Shown here: positions 42,593-52,856 of the stretch, in pieces | Numbering within the stretch: the first letter of the stretch is position 1 | Layout: each line of letters starts with the position of its first letter | Origin: Rhypophila decipiens | Taxonomy: Eukaryota; Ascomycota; Sordariomycetes; Sordariales; Naviculisporaceae | Direction of reading: 5' to 3' | DNA: 52,856 bases | NCBI GenBank assembly: GCA_033297075.1 | Contig: MU858280.1 | Location: 1-52,856 of the forward strand | Made by a program: the position numbers and the translations under genes | Notes under the pieces: generated by a model | Databases searched by the model: none | Told to the model about the DNA's origin: nothing | What the model saw: the letters and a program-made list of their open reading frames with translations, nothing else

Positions 42593-45539
42593 TCAGAGTA
42601 TCCTCACAGTCTTCATTCTTCCGTCCATATTGAATTCATCAATAGCGACCTGAGGCCAATCATGACAAAGTATCAACTCGTCATCTCGGTGCGATGGCCT
42701 GAGGTAAATGTTTGTTTCGTTAAGTTCGCAGTTGAAGTACGACCGGGCGCCAGCCAGCCGTGAAATCGCTGCGGTGCATTTGCATACTTCAACAAAACGT
42801 CTTATCTCGTAGATCCTGGCCCTAACATATGTGACTTCGCCTCGAGGTCTCATATCCTGTTTAACCACGAGCTCATTGATGTTTCTCCAGCCAGCGATAT
42901 CGCTATTGTCGTCCAACCACTGCCACTGGATCTCGGTTCTGGAAGCCAGGCTGCTGCAGTGCTCCATGAACGACAGCCCTTTAAAAGGCTCCAACTCATC
43001 CCCATACAACTATCAGTGTACAAAATGCCTTCAAAGGTGTAGCACTCTCGTAGCAGTTCCCACTCGCTCACGGTGAAGTAGAAGACTAGGTGGTCGTCCT
43101 CGATTTTGAACTTCTCGTCTGAAAGAGCCACCTTAAGGCAGGTTTTATATGATTCGAGAAACCCTGGGGAAATGCCCCGGAATTCGTTCATGAGACCCTG
43201 AATAACGTCAAGAGCAAGTCGCTCACAAGGCAACATACTGGCAAATAACTGTGCGAATGTCTTTCGATCGTCTTTGCTGAATTTCCACCGCTCATGATTG
43301 TAAGCACTCCGTAGCGGATATAAAGCCCTTTTAGCCTCTGCCTGGATGGTCCAAAGATTGTATGAAATCAATTTCCTGTTCAGAATGCGATACGGGCGGT
43401 CTCGTCTCTCCCAAGAGCGGTGAAATTCTGGTGGTGGCCCATTCGCGATCAAGAATAACAACTTCACCACGAAGCAGACGACGATCTTGTAATCCCCTGG
43501 AGTACCCAGCTTGCGCAGGATAAGCACGAGATTGCCCATACCTTTGCCTTGTTCAAGAACAAAGAGTTGATGCGGGCTATGGCGGATAATGCTGCCCAAG
43601 TCTTCTCGTAGAGTAGAAAAAAAGAGTTTGCAAGAGTCAGTATTAATCTGATGAGTGTAGAGGTGATTGTCATCTCCCTGTGTGCTCTCCGTCTGGCCAA
43701 TATCTGTACAGCGTCTTGGACTGCTGTCAAAATCAAGGAGATGGTACAGAGTTAGGGTGAGACCCGCATTTCTTGAATTGACAGACGAGCCCTGGGGCCA
43801 TGATGGACGTTTGATGTCGGTCCAGCCTCTTTGAAAATCAGGTATCTGACTGTCCTCGAGTATGGCTATATGATATCTCGCGCACTGACCCATGCACCTT
43901 TTGATAGCAGCGATCCAACCGGTGTTCCCAGGCCAATATGGGAGGTCCAGGTAGTATTGTGGTGGTGTTGCTAGTGAAAATATCCACGATGGCACCCATG
44001 ATGGGTAAGGACATGGAGCTTCCATACCTATCGCGTGTGAGAGTAGTTCGTCATGCTCGAGGTTTAACAGCAGGTGGGCTAAGGTTCCTATTAAGGTGTG
44101 TGCGCGAGTGAGAAGATAATTGGGTCTGAGAGGCCAGGCAGCATCGGAATCCCCGTATGTATATTCAAATAACCCTAGAATCCCAAATACTTTGTCGCGG
44201 GGATCAGTTGCTTGGGATTCCCATGTCTGCTGCAAAATTTCCCAGACGTCACCTCTCATGTGTGTTCCTTTGGCGGTGTGCTGAAACCACGGTGTTCCGA
44301 GTTCTGGCCATGGCGACCGGATGAGGCTCAAATGCTTATCATACAATCAAAACAGAATTAGCTATACATTCGAAGAAAAAAAAAAAGAAAAAAAGAAAAA
44401 AAAAGACGCACTGTGGTATGATAGTATCTATGGGCAATCATTGTGTACTTTGGCTTGAGGATAGAGGATGAAGCTGACTGGGAATCAGTGAATCGTTTTT
44501 TCGATCGACATACCTTTTTTACTCCCTCCTCCGAACTGGGCTGACCCGGTACGAGATAACCCCAAGGTCGGTACAGTGACCATTTATTGATAACGCGTTC
44601 AATTGACTGTCTTGTTACTTGAAACTCTACCTTACCAAATGGTATAATTGTCCAAGGGGCAAGTATTAGCTCCTGTATGACCCAAACACGACTGAAATAC
44701 CTTCGTCGGAATAGCTCATGCAGCTAAATCGACGTTCTCTCAATATCGTCCAGACCGCACCGCAACGGGTAAGAATCTCGGTTTTGGGCGCAAACCACAT
44801 CATTCCCCAGGTAGACGACGAGCCGCATTGACCGCCGATAAGTTTCACGCATGGCATCGACCTGTTCTGCTCGTTCCCGTGGATCGCCCTGATTGATACA
44901 AATAGCGTCAATCCATACGTTTCTCGTCCTGTTCCGAGGTCTCAGGCATTGCAGCATCGACCAACAGTTTGGGGTCTGAAACAGAATATCCCAGTTGGGG
45001 CCGATAAATACTGGTTTTGACAGGGTATAATCACCGTCTTCTCCCCCCCATGAATAAGACGTAGCCTCGTATTCCGGACAGTTGTTGCGATCATACGTCT
45101 CCAGCGTTAGATGAACTAGGGGGTCGGCGTGCTCTGGCGCTTCGAGAGAGACGAGGCGGAACTCTCCAGCTTTCAGAGGGCGTGAGTAGACCGTGGAAAT
45201 TGTGGAAATTGAGGACTTGGAGGATCTTTGATGACACAAAACATCCATTTCGGAGGACCCAGAAACGGCAGATGGCTCATCATACAGCCAACGAAGGCCG
45301 AAGTCCGAGAGTCCTTCATCACCGCATGGGCTGTCTTCTCTGTATGGAACACATGGGGGCCAGTACAACCCAAGCTGACCAGCAGGCTCATCTGGTGGGA
45401 CTGTCCATGGAGGATCCGGAGCATGCTCTAGGGCCGTGATGTCGGTATCAGATGGAGCTTTCTCGCAGTTGCGGCATCGAGGCAGCACACCGTCTACGAA
45501 AATATCGGGATTGTCGCAGTTTGTGTGCCAACGGGACAT
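42593..45539 (-). pseudogene. HET-domain pseudogene
   Basis: Exon 1 runs 45539-44514 and exon 2 from 44334 to 42593; the 179-nt intron carries an A/T-run tract at 44372-44406. The HET blocks are present: YEATSYSWGG, VWIDAICINQGDPRERAEQV, MRLVVYLG and, beyond an in-frame TAG at 44724-44726, LHELFRRRYFSRVWVIQEL. The TAG sits where the family is continuous; CAG is a likely ancestor. Exon 2 is long, with QQTWESQATDPRDKVFGILG typical of the post-HET region. A second lesion at about 43007-43013 shifts the frame between FEGILYTDS and YGDELEPFKG; the remaining frame runs to a stop at 42593. It is a recently inactivated incompatibility-type gene or an allele decayed by mutation. Confidence 0.8.
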
Positions 45540-45915
45540 GGTAAAGGGGACCGAGCAGCAGCTGAGGTGAGGTGGAGTGTTGGTTGTCTTGTAACGTTGA
45601 ATACCGAGTCAGGTTCTTCGATTTTGCTGAGATTGAGGAGGAAGGTGAATGGTGTTGGGTCCAAGTTGCTGGGGTGGGTGACAGTGACACTGACACTGAC
45701 CATGGAAGCTACAATCCCCTCTCGGTGAGATCTCAACAGATGCGTACAAAAGCGGATCACAAATCACGCTCGAAGCGCCGGTGTGACGTTTCGGGGTCTC
45801 ACCAAGCAGGCACATGTGCTGAAGCATTGGAAGGAGGAAGGCGCGATGCCATGCAGTGTACGTTGAAATCAGCGCTCCACAATTCAGTACAAATACAATC
45901 CTGATATCCAAATTC

Positions 45916-47327
45916 TCACATAGTAGCCCTCATATCATCATGTGTAAGAGGGCCCTTCTTCACGATCATACCCAACCTTATTGCCCAATCATCCCGCTTT
46001 GTCTCAGCAATGAGCTCCTCGGCAAGGGTCAATCTCCGATCGTACTTCTTCCGTTCCCCGACAAGCTTGACAACTTTGCCATGCATCAGCAATTCCTTGG
46101 TGGCACTATTCGCGATAGCCAACAGTCCGACAGACCCGATCAACAACGCCAGCAACAAAATCTTTCCAAACTGAGTCAGGTTACTCGCAAGCGCGGCATC
46201 GAGATAAACCAGCACCGTCGCGAGGGCCGTGACCCAGCTCTCGACTCTTGTCTGGTCGCGTAGCCATTGGCCTGACGTGACGAGCTTGATATCGTCTACT
46301 AAGCCCTTGATACGTATCCATCTGTCTCGACTAAGGAGAACCAGGAGATCCCCCTGCACCCCAGGCTCTGGTGCACCAGCCCACCCTGGCAGGGATCTTC
46401 GGCGGATGACGACGATGTTGCAGAGTCGAGATATAACCAGCAGCATGATTACCACTATGCCCCACCAGTCCTCCGACAGTCCGAGAAGAACAAGGACGGT
46501 CAGAGTCAAAGGGATGATTAGTCCATAGGCAAGAGCAGAGACGGGCGTGGCGTTTTGGTGCGAAAAGAGGGCAGACCAGAACCCTGATGTCTTGCCTGGT
46601 AGCACGTTGAGCGTGGTGAGCTGGCCTGTCCGTCCGATTTGTTGCAGGTAGTATACCATTGCTGAGTTTTCGATTCGAAAGACGTAACCTGTTGTGAGAG
46701 CCGCACAGGCAGGGTATTCTCCTAGGTTGAGCTCGGGAGCGGATTGCTGCATGTGGATTCCTGGACAGAGGACCAGGGCATCCAGGTAGACGGCTGTACC
46801 GGTAAGAACGGTGCGCTCTTGGACCGTTGCGAGGTCGGCGAGCGCGACGATACCCGCTGCATCGAGGGCGACATCTGGGGTGGAGGGTTGGATTGGAATG
46901 GGCACGTCCTGCTCATAAGATACTTCAGTTCATTATCCGTCGCTAAGTTGAAATGGGGGTAAAGGCGACCTAATATCAATCCGTCCCTAGGGTAAAGAGG
47001 GGGTAGTAGAGAGGGTAAGGATGGGGTAGAAGAGAGCGTAAAGGCGAGTTGACATTAATCCGTCGCCAAGGTGAAGAGAGGGTAGAGGAGAGGGTCAAGG
47101 CGAGCTGATAATTACCTTTTTAAGCACAGGCATGGACATGTTTCTCGCTCTGAAATAAGAGCGATAGAGTGCTGTTAAGTTTGTTTGGAGCCTCTTGTAG
47201 GGTCTCTGAAGGGTGTTCTGGGGTCTAAGTTGGAAGGGTCGGTAAGATTAAGTAAGTTAAGCAGCGCAAGAGGTCCTAAAAGAAGTGATAAAGTGTAGTC
47301 TCTCACCTCCACATTGCTATGCTGCAT
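45916..47327 (-). CDS. Fungal multi-span membrane protein of unknown function
   Basis: The main exon, 46908-45916, encodes 331 residues starting at a CAG acceptor, not at an ATG. A short first exon (47327-47307, seven codons, MQHSNVE, donor GTGAGA) joins in phase 0, giving 337 residues. Conserved-looking N-terminal part: QERTVLTGTAVYLDALVL and LTTGYVFRIENSAMVYYLQ. Membrane helices are SALAYGLIIPLTLTVLVLLG, WWGIVVIMLLVISRLCNIVV, a segment around VTALATVLVYLDAALA, and ILLLALLIGSVGLLAIA. A charged C-terminal tail follows. I recognise this as a family recurring in filamentous fungi but know no function. The proposed intron is unusually long (398 nt) because it contains a tandem repeat; the first exon is the weaker part of the model. 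Confidence 0.7.
46930..47116. repeat. Three diverged tandem copies of a 45-75 bp unit
   Basis: Each copy carries ATTATCCGTCGCTAAG/ATCAATCCGTCCCTAGGG/ATTAATCCGTCGCCAAGG followed by GTAGAGGAGAGGGT-like and AAAGGCGA-like blocks. The array lies inside the proposed first intron of the membrane-protein gene. Confidence 0.7.
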
Positions 47328-48337
47328 ACTGATTGACTTCCAGAAACGAAACGGCGGCCCTCAGTGCTCGGCTTCTCCACGGTAAGTTTGGAATTAATAA
47401 GAAGTATCGCCTGAAAGTCTTAAAAGGATTTGGGGAACATGTGGTATCGAACCTGCTTGGCGTTGTGCGACCTGTGTAAGTCGGTCGAAACGCGCTGTGC
47501 GCAGTAATACTTTGGGCACTCGATTCAGCCCGACAATAGCTGCTCAGAAGCTAAGTTCCCCGGGAAATGGTGGTACCGACCTCACGGGGAGCTCTCTCGG
47601 CAAATAGCTGCTTGATATTGGACCGTGACTCTATCGTGATATTCTCTTTGCCGATCTAACTGGCTGGTGAAACGTCCACAAGCTGCAATATCCACGCGCT
47701 CAAAGTATAGGTGCGGCAAAGAAAATGGATGATTGGCCAAAGCTGCGTCAAAAATACGGCCGATTATGCACTCATCTGCAGAGCAGCCCAAAGACCCAAT
47801 CCTGTAGCCTCATTCGGGTTGAATCTGCTGCTGGTTGGGTAACACAGCCGGTCTGTAGGTCTTCTGGTGTGTCGACAACTGCTGATCATGCCCAAGGTGG
47901 GCAGCTGTCAATTTTATTGCTGCAGACACGGAAAGTACCCGAGCTCGTTGCATTATTTTCCCTTCAGCCTCACTTTTTATCGAGGGGTCGCTGTGCAGAA
48001 TATGCAGGTATCGTACGATGTGTCCATATTGTGCGGCATTGTCCTGAAGGGACCCAATTCATGCTTGACAATTGGCGATCGATAAAGTACGTTGATAAAT
48101 AAAATGATCTGAGAAGTGGAGTAAATGTGAATTCACGAAGGATGTCACGGTAGATGGGAAAAGTTCAAAAGGTGGTTCCTTCCAAAGGTACCGAAGTACC
48201 TTCTCTAGTGTGTATTGTGTAACGGGTCTCAGCAAAACCTGCCTGTTCCGCACAACACTGTGGATTCATCAACTTGGAAGGTACGACCTCTCCAGATTTT
48301 GTCTTTCTATTGTTATCATTGCTGCCGCACCAACACA
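47328..48337. promoter_or_regulatory. 1-kb region between divergent genes
   Basis: No gene recognised. It should hold the promoters of the membrane-protein gene (minus) and of the coiled-coil HET gene (plus). A T-arm-like string near 47450 does not fold into a tRNA. Confidence 0.45.
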
Positions 48338-51300
48338 ATGCCACCATTCGATCCAAGCCAAATTGACCTGCCCAAGCAGGCCGCAAGAGCCAAAACCAGA
48401 TTTGACCGTCTCGACTTCCGAGAACCCGGCAATGTCGCTGCTCGAACCCGCAAAAAGCACCTGGAAGATGAGATCAAGTCGTTGCAAGAGGAGGAGGAGA
48501 AAGTGAGACACAAGATGGCTGAGATGCGAAACAGCTACTTCTCCAGGGCAGAGGCAGACGAAGTCGAGCGCTCTTTCTTGCAAATGAATGCGAGATTTGG
48601 CGAGATGAAGCCAGAAACACAGGCCCTGTGCGACAGAGTCGGGAAGCAGATCGACGAAACCAAACGAGCTTTGGTTCAAGCTTTGGCTCCGAGGACCTCG
48701 GTTAATTCTGAGGGAAAGGCTACTTCTCACGGGCTGGAGAGAAAGAAGAGGGCCCTTGCGCGCTGTGAACGTGACCTGAAGATATTTACGCTGAAGGTCG
48801 GAAATCTCGATTTTGACACTCGAATGGTAGAGCAAGATCTTGAGCGTTTGAAGCAGCGCCTGGTCGCTTTGAGGAAAGAGCGAGCATCACTGAGAAAAGG
48901 GAGCACAGGATCTATCGACGGCGACCACCAGGATCAGGAATACGAGTTTAACTCCGCGTACGACTCGGATCAAGTCACGACAGATCACTCACCTGATCGT
49001 GTCAGCTCGCCTACCACAGAGCGGACAGAGAGCGAGAAACTTGTTGAAAGACCCTCCTCACACACTTCAGGTGATGAATCCCACGATAATTTCGTTATTC
49101 GAAACACAGACGACACTCTACAAGACGAACCACAATCCACTCGGGCGACCAAGCTCTCGGATGCCGACATTCAACAAACCGAGAACGGCGAGGAGCATAA
49201 TTCGGATAGCGAGAGGGAAGAGTTTCAAAGCCTCAAAGATGAGCAGGTGGTTGAGTCGGTCCGCCAAAACGGCCATCAAGATCTCGATGAGAAAGGCGCG
49301 AGTCGAGGAAAAGAGGCGCAGCGAAACAATTCGGACGATGGGAAGAATAATGATGGAGACGAGAACGGCCCGAACGGGGGAATTGATGCACAGAATATGG
49401 TACCGTCGCCGATGGACATGACAGTGGAAGAAGCCAGCAAAAAGAGTGACGGTGTTGCGAGCATTGACAAGGAGGAAAAACGGGCTCAGAAAATAGAATC
49501 ACTCACGAGCGAAATAACTGCGGTAAGAACCTTCCGCGATCAGCTGGTTAGGAAACAGAGGTCAAAGTTGCAGGAGAAGGAGTCATTGAAAAGGAAGTGC
49601 ACCGTGTTAGAGGGAAAGAAACAGGAGATCGACAAAGACATCGCAGAGTTGTCTTCAGCAAAGGATAAGAAGAGGGGAGTAGGCGCGTTGGAAACAACGA
49701 ATGATGATAAATGGCAACTGAAGAAGAGGGAGGACCAAAAACGCGAAATTGAGGAGCTCGAGAGACAGAAGCAACGCGACAAAGCACTGAGAACGGTCCG
49801 GATGGAATCGGCAAAGAATCTGCGCAATGGAGCTGGGTTCATGGAACGGAACTATTATGTCAGCAGGAGACACCATGGCAGATGGCCTCCGCCTCCCAGG
49901 ATGCACCGGATACCCCATCGCCGAGTATATTACGACTCGAACTCTGAATCGGATTTGTACATGGCCGATTCCGATCACTGGTCAAGCTCACAAGACTCGG
50001 ATTCTGACGACCAGGAAAACACCGAAGACAACCACTTGAAATCTCTCCGGAAGATCATTGACCAGGTGGAAGACCTAGAGGAGAGTATTCGCACTATACG
50101 AAAGCTTGGCGAGAAATTGGACACAATGGTGGACTTCCGGGTCGTCCTGGAACGGGAGCTTGACCTGGAGACATCATGGCTGGCTACGCAACAGCTCCGG
50201 GCTGGCCAACAATCCACGATATCAACGTCGATAAACCTGATCGAGAGTGGTACGGCTAGGGACCATCTCACCGCTCCCCTCAGCCCAAGTCAGTTGGACT
50301 TCTACAAACCTTTGAAGAAAAACGAAATAAGACTGCTTGTTGTGTGGCCCGCTAAATCCGACCACCACCCTCTGTTGTGCTCATTGCAGACCTCATCATT
50401 GGGAAAAGGCGAGCAGAAACCCAAGTACGCAGCGCTTTCTTACAATTGGGGATCGCCGCTTGTCAATGGAAGGCTCTATCTCGTCCTTCAAGATGACCTG
50501 ATGGCCGGTACGTCACCCGACAGCTGGGGATCGACAGCACGGTACGCGCTTCGGATTCCAATCCGCAACAACCTCTTCAGGGCCCTTCTTCGCCTGCGCC
50601 GACCAGACCACCCTGTATCACTCTGGGTCGACTTGATGTGCATCAATCAGAACGATGCAGTGGAAAAGACGGACCAACTGGAGCAACTGATCGAGATCTA
50701 CCGCAATGCCGATAACGTTTGCATTTGGTTGGGCGAGCGCGATGATGAGGGACGGAGCGATGAGGCCATGGACTTTGTCACATCTATCATGGACTTTGCC
50801 GTCCTAGACAGATATGCCACAGATCCAAAACAGGCCAAGAAGTGGCAAGGGCTTGCAGAGCTGATGAGGGACAGGTGGTTTTCCAGGCGCTGGGTTGTGC
50901 AGGAAATATCTTTGGCTCGTCGGGCCACTCTTCACTGCGGAGGGAAGACAGTTCAGTGGCTCGACTTTGCAGACGCCGTGTCTCTTTTGGCCTCTAATCA
51001 GGATGCCATCAAGAAGTTATTCGATTACAAGGAGTGGCGAGACGGACCAAATACGCTTGGAGATGTCAACTCGTTTGGGGCTTATGTGCTCCTCGAGGCT
51101 ACCAGCAGACTATTTCTTCGCACTGCCAAGGGTCGAATCACGAAGCCCGTGAAGAAGTTGGAAGCTTTGGTCACATCTCTCAAGACTTTCGATGCCACGG
51201 ACCAGAAGGACCTGATTTACAGCTTGGTTTCCATTGCCTGTGACACACCGCAATCCCGAAACGTATACGACCAAATGGCGGGAGAGACGGCCGAGCTAAA

Positions 51301-52600
51301 GGTCAACTACAGCAACAAAGCCATTGATGTTTACAAGGATTTCACCCGATTCTGTCTGATGTCTTCGAATTCGCTGGACATTTTGTGCCGGCCGTGGGCA
51401 ATGCCGATCAAGTTCGAGTCGGAGAATAACCAAGATCAGCCGCCGCCCAGCGTCACGCTGCCCTCGTGGATTCCCATGCTCTCACGATCCGAGTTTGGTA
51501 ACCCCGAGGATGTATATAGCGGGCGCAAGAACGGAGAGAACCTCGTCGGTCCGGTCGATAGGCCACGTTACAGAGCATGCGGCGATACTACTTATGATAC
51601 GGGCCTGATAAGCGATGCTGAGACATTCGGGCAGAACGACATTCTCCCAATGAGAGGTTTCAAGTTGGCTAGGATCACCAGAATATCACCGAGGATCACC
51701 GGTGGCGTCATTCTTCGTGAGTCGATTCAGATGGGGGGATGGAAAGGCATCGAGCATGACACCGTCAGTGTGCCAGACCAGATATGGCGAACTTTGGTGG
51801 CAGACAGGGACCAAGACGGGCAGATCCCGCCAACCTGGTACCAGCGGGCCTGTCTTCGGTGTCTCGAAATCGCCGACACCTTCAACAACGGGGATCTGAA
51901 CATCAGCGAGCTCTTGCAAGGCAACTCGGAGCTCATACGCCAGTACCTCACGCGTGTGCGCAACGTCACCTGGAATCGACGCTTCTTCGAGGCCATCTCC
52001 GTGGATCCGCGGACTGGCATTAGCGTGGAAACTGAAACTGAACCCTCATCATACCGCGACCATGACGACCAAGAAAACTCGTCCAAGCATGAGACTATTT
52101 CTGGCTATTCAGATTCCGAAATCGACTCCAACAATGACGCAGACGACCTACACGCAAGCCAAGAAGAAAACAACTCTTTTCAGGATGTCCCATACTTATT
52201 TGGCCTAGGACCACCCACGATCCGGGAAAACGATCTGGTATGTGTTCTCGATGGGTGCTCTGTTCCCATCATTCTGCGAGAAATCTTCAATCTCCCTGCC
52301 GCCACACCGACGCCAAGCTCTCCTCCCACGCTTCTCACACACGAATCTCTACGTGACCTGGCCAATGCTACCGAGCCGGAACCTGCGGCTGAATACGATG
52401 TCGATGAAGCCATCAACATACCACTTCCCCCTACGCCCCCTCCTGTGGAGCCCAACGGCACAAATCAACAAGGTCAAGGACCATATATGATGTTCATTGG
52501 CGAGGCATATGTGCATGGCAAAATGGAAGGTGAGGCTCTTGACGACTTGAAGGACGGTCAGAGCTTGGGAAGTGGGAAGGAGATATTTGAGGTCAAGTGA
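48338..52600 (+). CDS. Giant coiled-coil protein with HET domain
   Basis: A single exon of 1420 residues from ATG at 48338 (context ACACAATGCC). An upstream in-frame extension lacks an ATG in good context. Residues 1-190 and 385-500 are strongly charged Lys/Glu/Arg/Leu helices (KKHLEDEIKSLQEEEEKVRH, QDLERLKQRLVALRKERASL, REIEELERQKQRDKAL), i.e. long coiled coils. They are separated by an acidic Ser/Asp/Asn-rich linker. The HET domain lies at about 680-870: YAALSYNWGSP, PVSLWVDLMCINQNDAVEK, ADNVCIWLGERDDEG and WFSRRWVVQEISLARRATL. A C-terminal region of about 500 residues ends with Pro-rich and acidic segments and ENDLVCVLDGCSVPIILRE, a common HET-protein tail. Coiled-coil fusions of this length to a HET domain are unusual; oligomerisation-driven activation is an inference. 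Confidence 0.93.
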   Translation: MPPFDPSQIDLPKQAARAKTRFDRLDFREPGNVAARTRKKHLEDEIKSLQEEEEKVRHKMAEMRNSYFSRAEADEVERSFLQMNARFGEMKPETQALCDRVGKQIDETKRALVQALAPRTSVNSEGKATSHGLERKKRALARCERDLKIFTLKVGNLDFDTRMVEQDLERLKQRLVALRKERASLRKGSTGSIDGDHQDQEYEFNSAYDSDQVTTDHSPDRVSSPTTERTESEKLVERPSSHTSGDESHDNFVIRNTDDTLQDEPQSTRATKLSDADIQQTENGEEHNSDSEREEFQSLKDEQVVESVRQNGHQDLDEKGASRGKEAQRNNSDDGKNNDGDENGPNGGIDAQNMVPSPMDMTVEEASKKSDGVASIDKEEKRAQKIESLTSEITAVRTFRDQLVRKQRSKLQEKESLKRKCTVLEGKKQEIDKDIAELSSAKDKKRGVGALETTNDDKWQLKKREDQKREIEELERQKQRDKALRTVRMESAKNLRNGAGFMERNYYVSRRHHGRWPPPPRMHRIPHRRVYYDSNSESDLYMADSDHWSSSQDSDSDDQENTEDNHLKSLRKIIDQVEDLEESIRTIRKLGEKLDTMVDFRVVLERELDLETSWLATQQLRAGQQSTISTSINLIESGTARDHLTAPLSPSQLDFYKPLKKNEIRLLVVWPAKSDHHPLLCSLQTSSLGKGEQKPKYAALSYNWGSPLVNGRLYLVLQDDLMAGTSPDSWGSTARYALRIPIRNNLFRALLRLRRPDHPVSLWVDLMCINQNDAVEKTDQLEQLIEIYRNADNVCIWLGERDDEGRSDEAMDFVTSIMDFAVLDRYATDPKQAKKWQGLAELMRDRWFSRRWVVQEISLARRATLHCGGKTVQWLDFADAVSLLASNQDAIKKLFDYKEWRDGPNTLGDVNSFGAYVLLEATSRLFLRTAKGRITKPVKKLEALVTSLKTFDATDQKDLIYSLVSIACDTPQSRNVYDQMAGETAELKVNYSNKAIDVYKDFTRFCLMSSNSLDILCRPWAMPIKFESENNQDQPPPSVTLPSWIPMLSRSEFGNPEDVYSGRKNGENLVGPVDRPRYRACGDTTYDTGLISDAETFGQNDILPMRGFKLARITRISPRITGGVILRESIQMGGWKGIEHDTVSVPDQIWRTLVADRDQDGQIPPTWYQRACLRCLEIADTFNNGDLNISELLQGNSELIRQYLTRVRNVTWNRRFFEAISVDPRTGISVETETEPSSYRDHDDQENSSKHETISGYSDSEIDSNNDADDLHASQEENNSFQDVPYLFGLGPPTIRENDLVCVLDGCSVPIILREIFNLPAATPTPSSPPTLLTHESLRDLANATEPEPAAEYDVDEAINIPLPPTPPPVEPNGTNQQGQGPYMMFIGEAYVHGKMEGEALDDLKDGQSLGSGKEIFEVK

Positions 52601-52856
52601 CCGGAAATGAAACCGGCCCTTGTGATTATTTTGTGCCTTTTCAGATTGTCAATTTTATCTTTGGATGTCTTTATTACAGCAGTCCTAACTTCGCATTTAT
52701 TTCAAGATCTTAATATATATACTTATATTCGGATGTATTTGTTGGTTGCACTGGTGATCAATATCAACAGAGTCCTCTTGGGCTCTGGTGAATCTGATCG
52801 TTAGTAGTGCATGTGTATTTCTCAATCTAGTGTGTCTATGGACCTGCTACCTACTG
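52601..52856. other. 3' flank of the coiled-coil HET gene
   Basis: AT-rich terminator region to the window end. Nothing else is seen. Confidence 0.4.

Noticed and set aside
44372..44406. Poly(A)-like tract as evidence of a retroposon end
   Set aside because: It lies inside the well-supported intron of the HET pseudogene; no element boundary or target duplication is visible.
47440..47470. tRNA T-arm-like string (reverse complement GGTTCGATACC)
   Set aside because: The flanking five-base stems do not pair and no acceptor or anticodon arms are found.
1..52856. CRISPR arrays, bacterial operons, replication origins
   Set aside because: The sequence is eukaryotic (spliceosomal introns, fungal families); no regularly spaced identical repeats with unique spacers occur.

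Overview
The window reads as a chromosomal segment of a filamentous ascomycete (Pezizomycotina, most likely a Sordariomycete). Genes are intron-poor with short 43-130 nt GT-AG introns and CTRAY-like branch points. The families present (HET-domain proteins, a NACHT-ankyrin NLR, Clr5, FTA2-like, DUF1996 with a fungal cellulose-binding domain) are typical of that group. Intergenic DNA is AT-richer and carries small palindromic elements and degenerate tandem repeats. All gene models below were spliced by eye.

Layout. 1-1978 has no recognisable gene. 1979-4190 (-) is a four-exon Clr5-domain protein. 6140-8389 (+) is a three-exon AAA+ ATPase. 8727-9305 (+) is an orphan transmembrane tail. 9465-16670 is the most interesting part: a NACHT-ankyrin NLR (-), an alpha/beta-hydrolase (-) upstream of it, and a small divergent gene (+). 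All three encode a similar segment of about 21 residues: at the very N-terminus of the NLR, at the very C-terminus of the hydrolase, and twice in the small protein. This is the arrangement expected of a fungal amyloid-signalling cell-death (incompatibility/immunity) module, in which an activated NLR templates the fold of a motif on its effector. The small two-motif protein would be an extra component.

16792-19200 (-) is a large disordered protein. 19.9-21.1 kb is a gene-free repeat block with two palindromic elements and a 22-bp minisatellite. 21.4-25.2 kb encodes secreted or surface proteins: SnoaL-like, a four-repeat Cys-rich protein, and a Kre9-like single-pass protein. 26.4-28.2 kb is a HET gene, 29.4-30.4 kb an FTA2-like kinase-fold protein, and 31.0-32.3 kb a secreted DUF1996-CBM1 protein. 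34-38.8 kb holds a four-TM protein, a 177-bp MITE, a frameshifted Cys-rich receptor-like gene and a small secreted protein.

40.0-41.3 kb is a BTB/POZ pseudogene and 42.6-45.5 kb is a HET-domain pseudogene. 45.9-47.3 kb is a multi-span membrane protein. 48.3-52.6 kb is a 1420-residue coiled-coil plus HET-domain protein.

Taken together, one NLR with its putative effector, three HET-domain loci (one dead), an AAA+ ATPase and several decayed genes suggest a fast-evolving accessory or incompatibility-rich region. The secreted proteins appear unrelated in function to that module. All motif alignments were made by eye and no statistical significance was computed.
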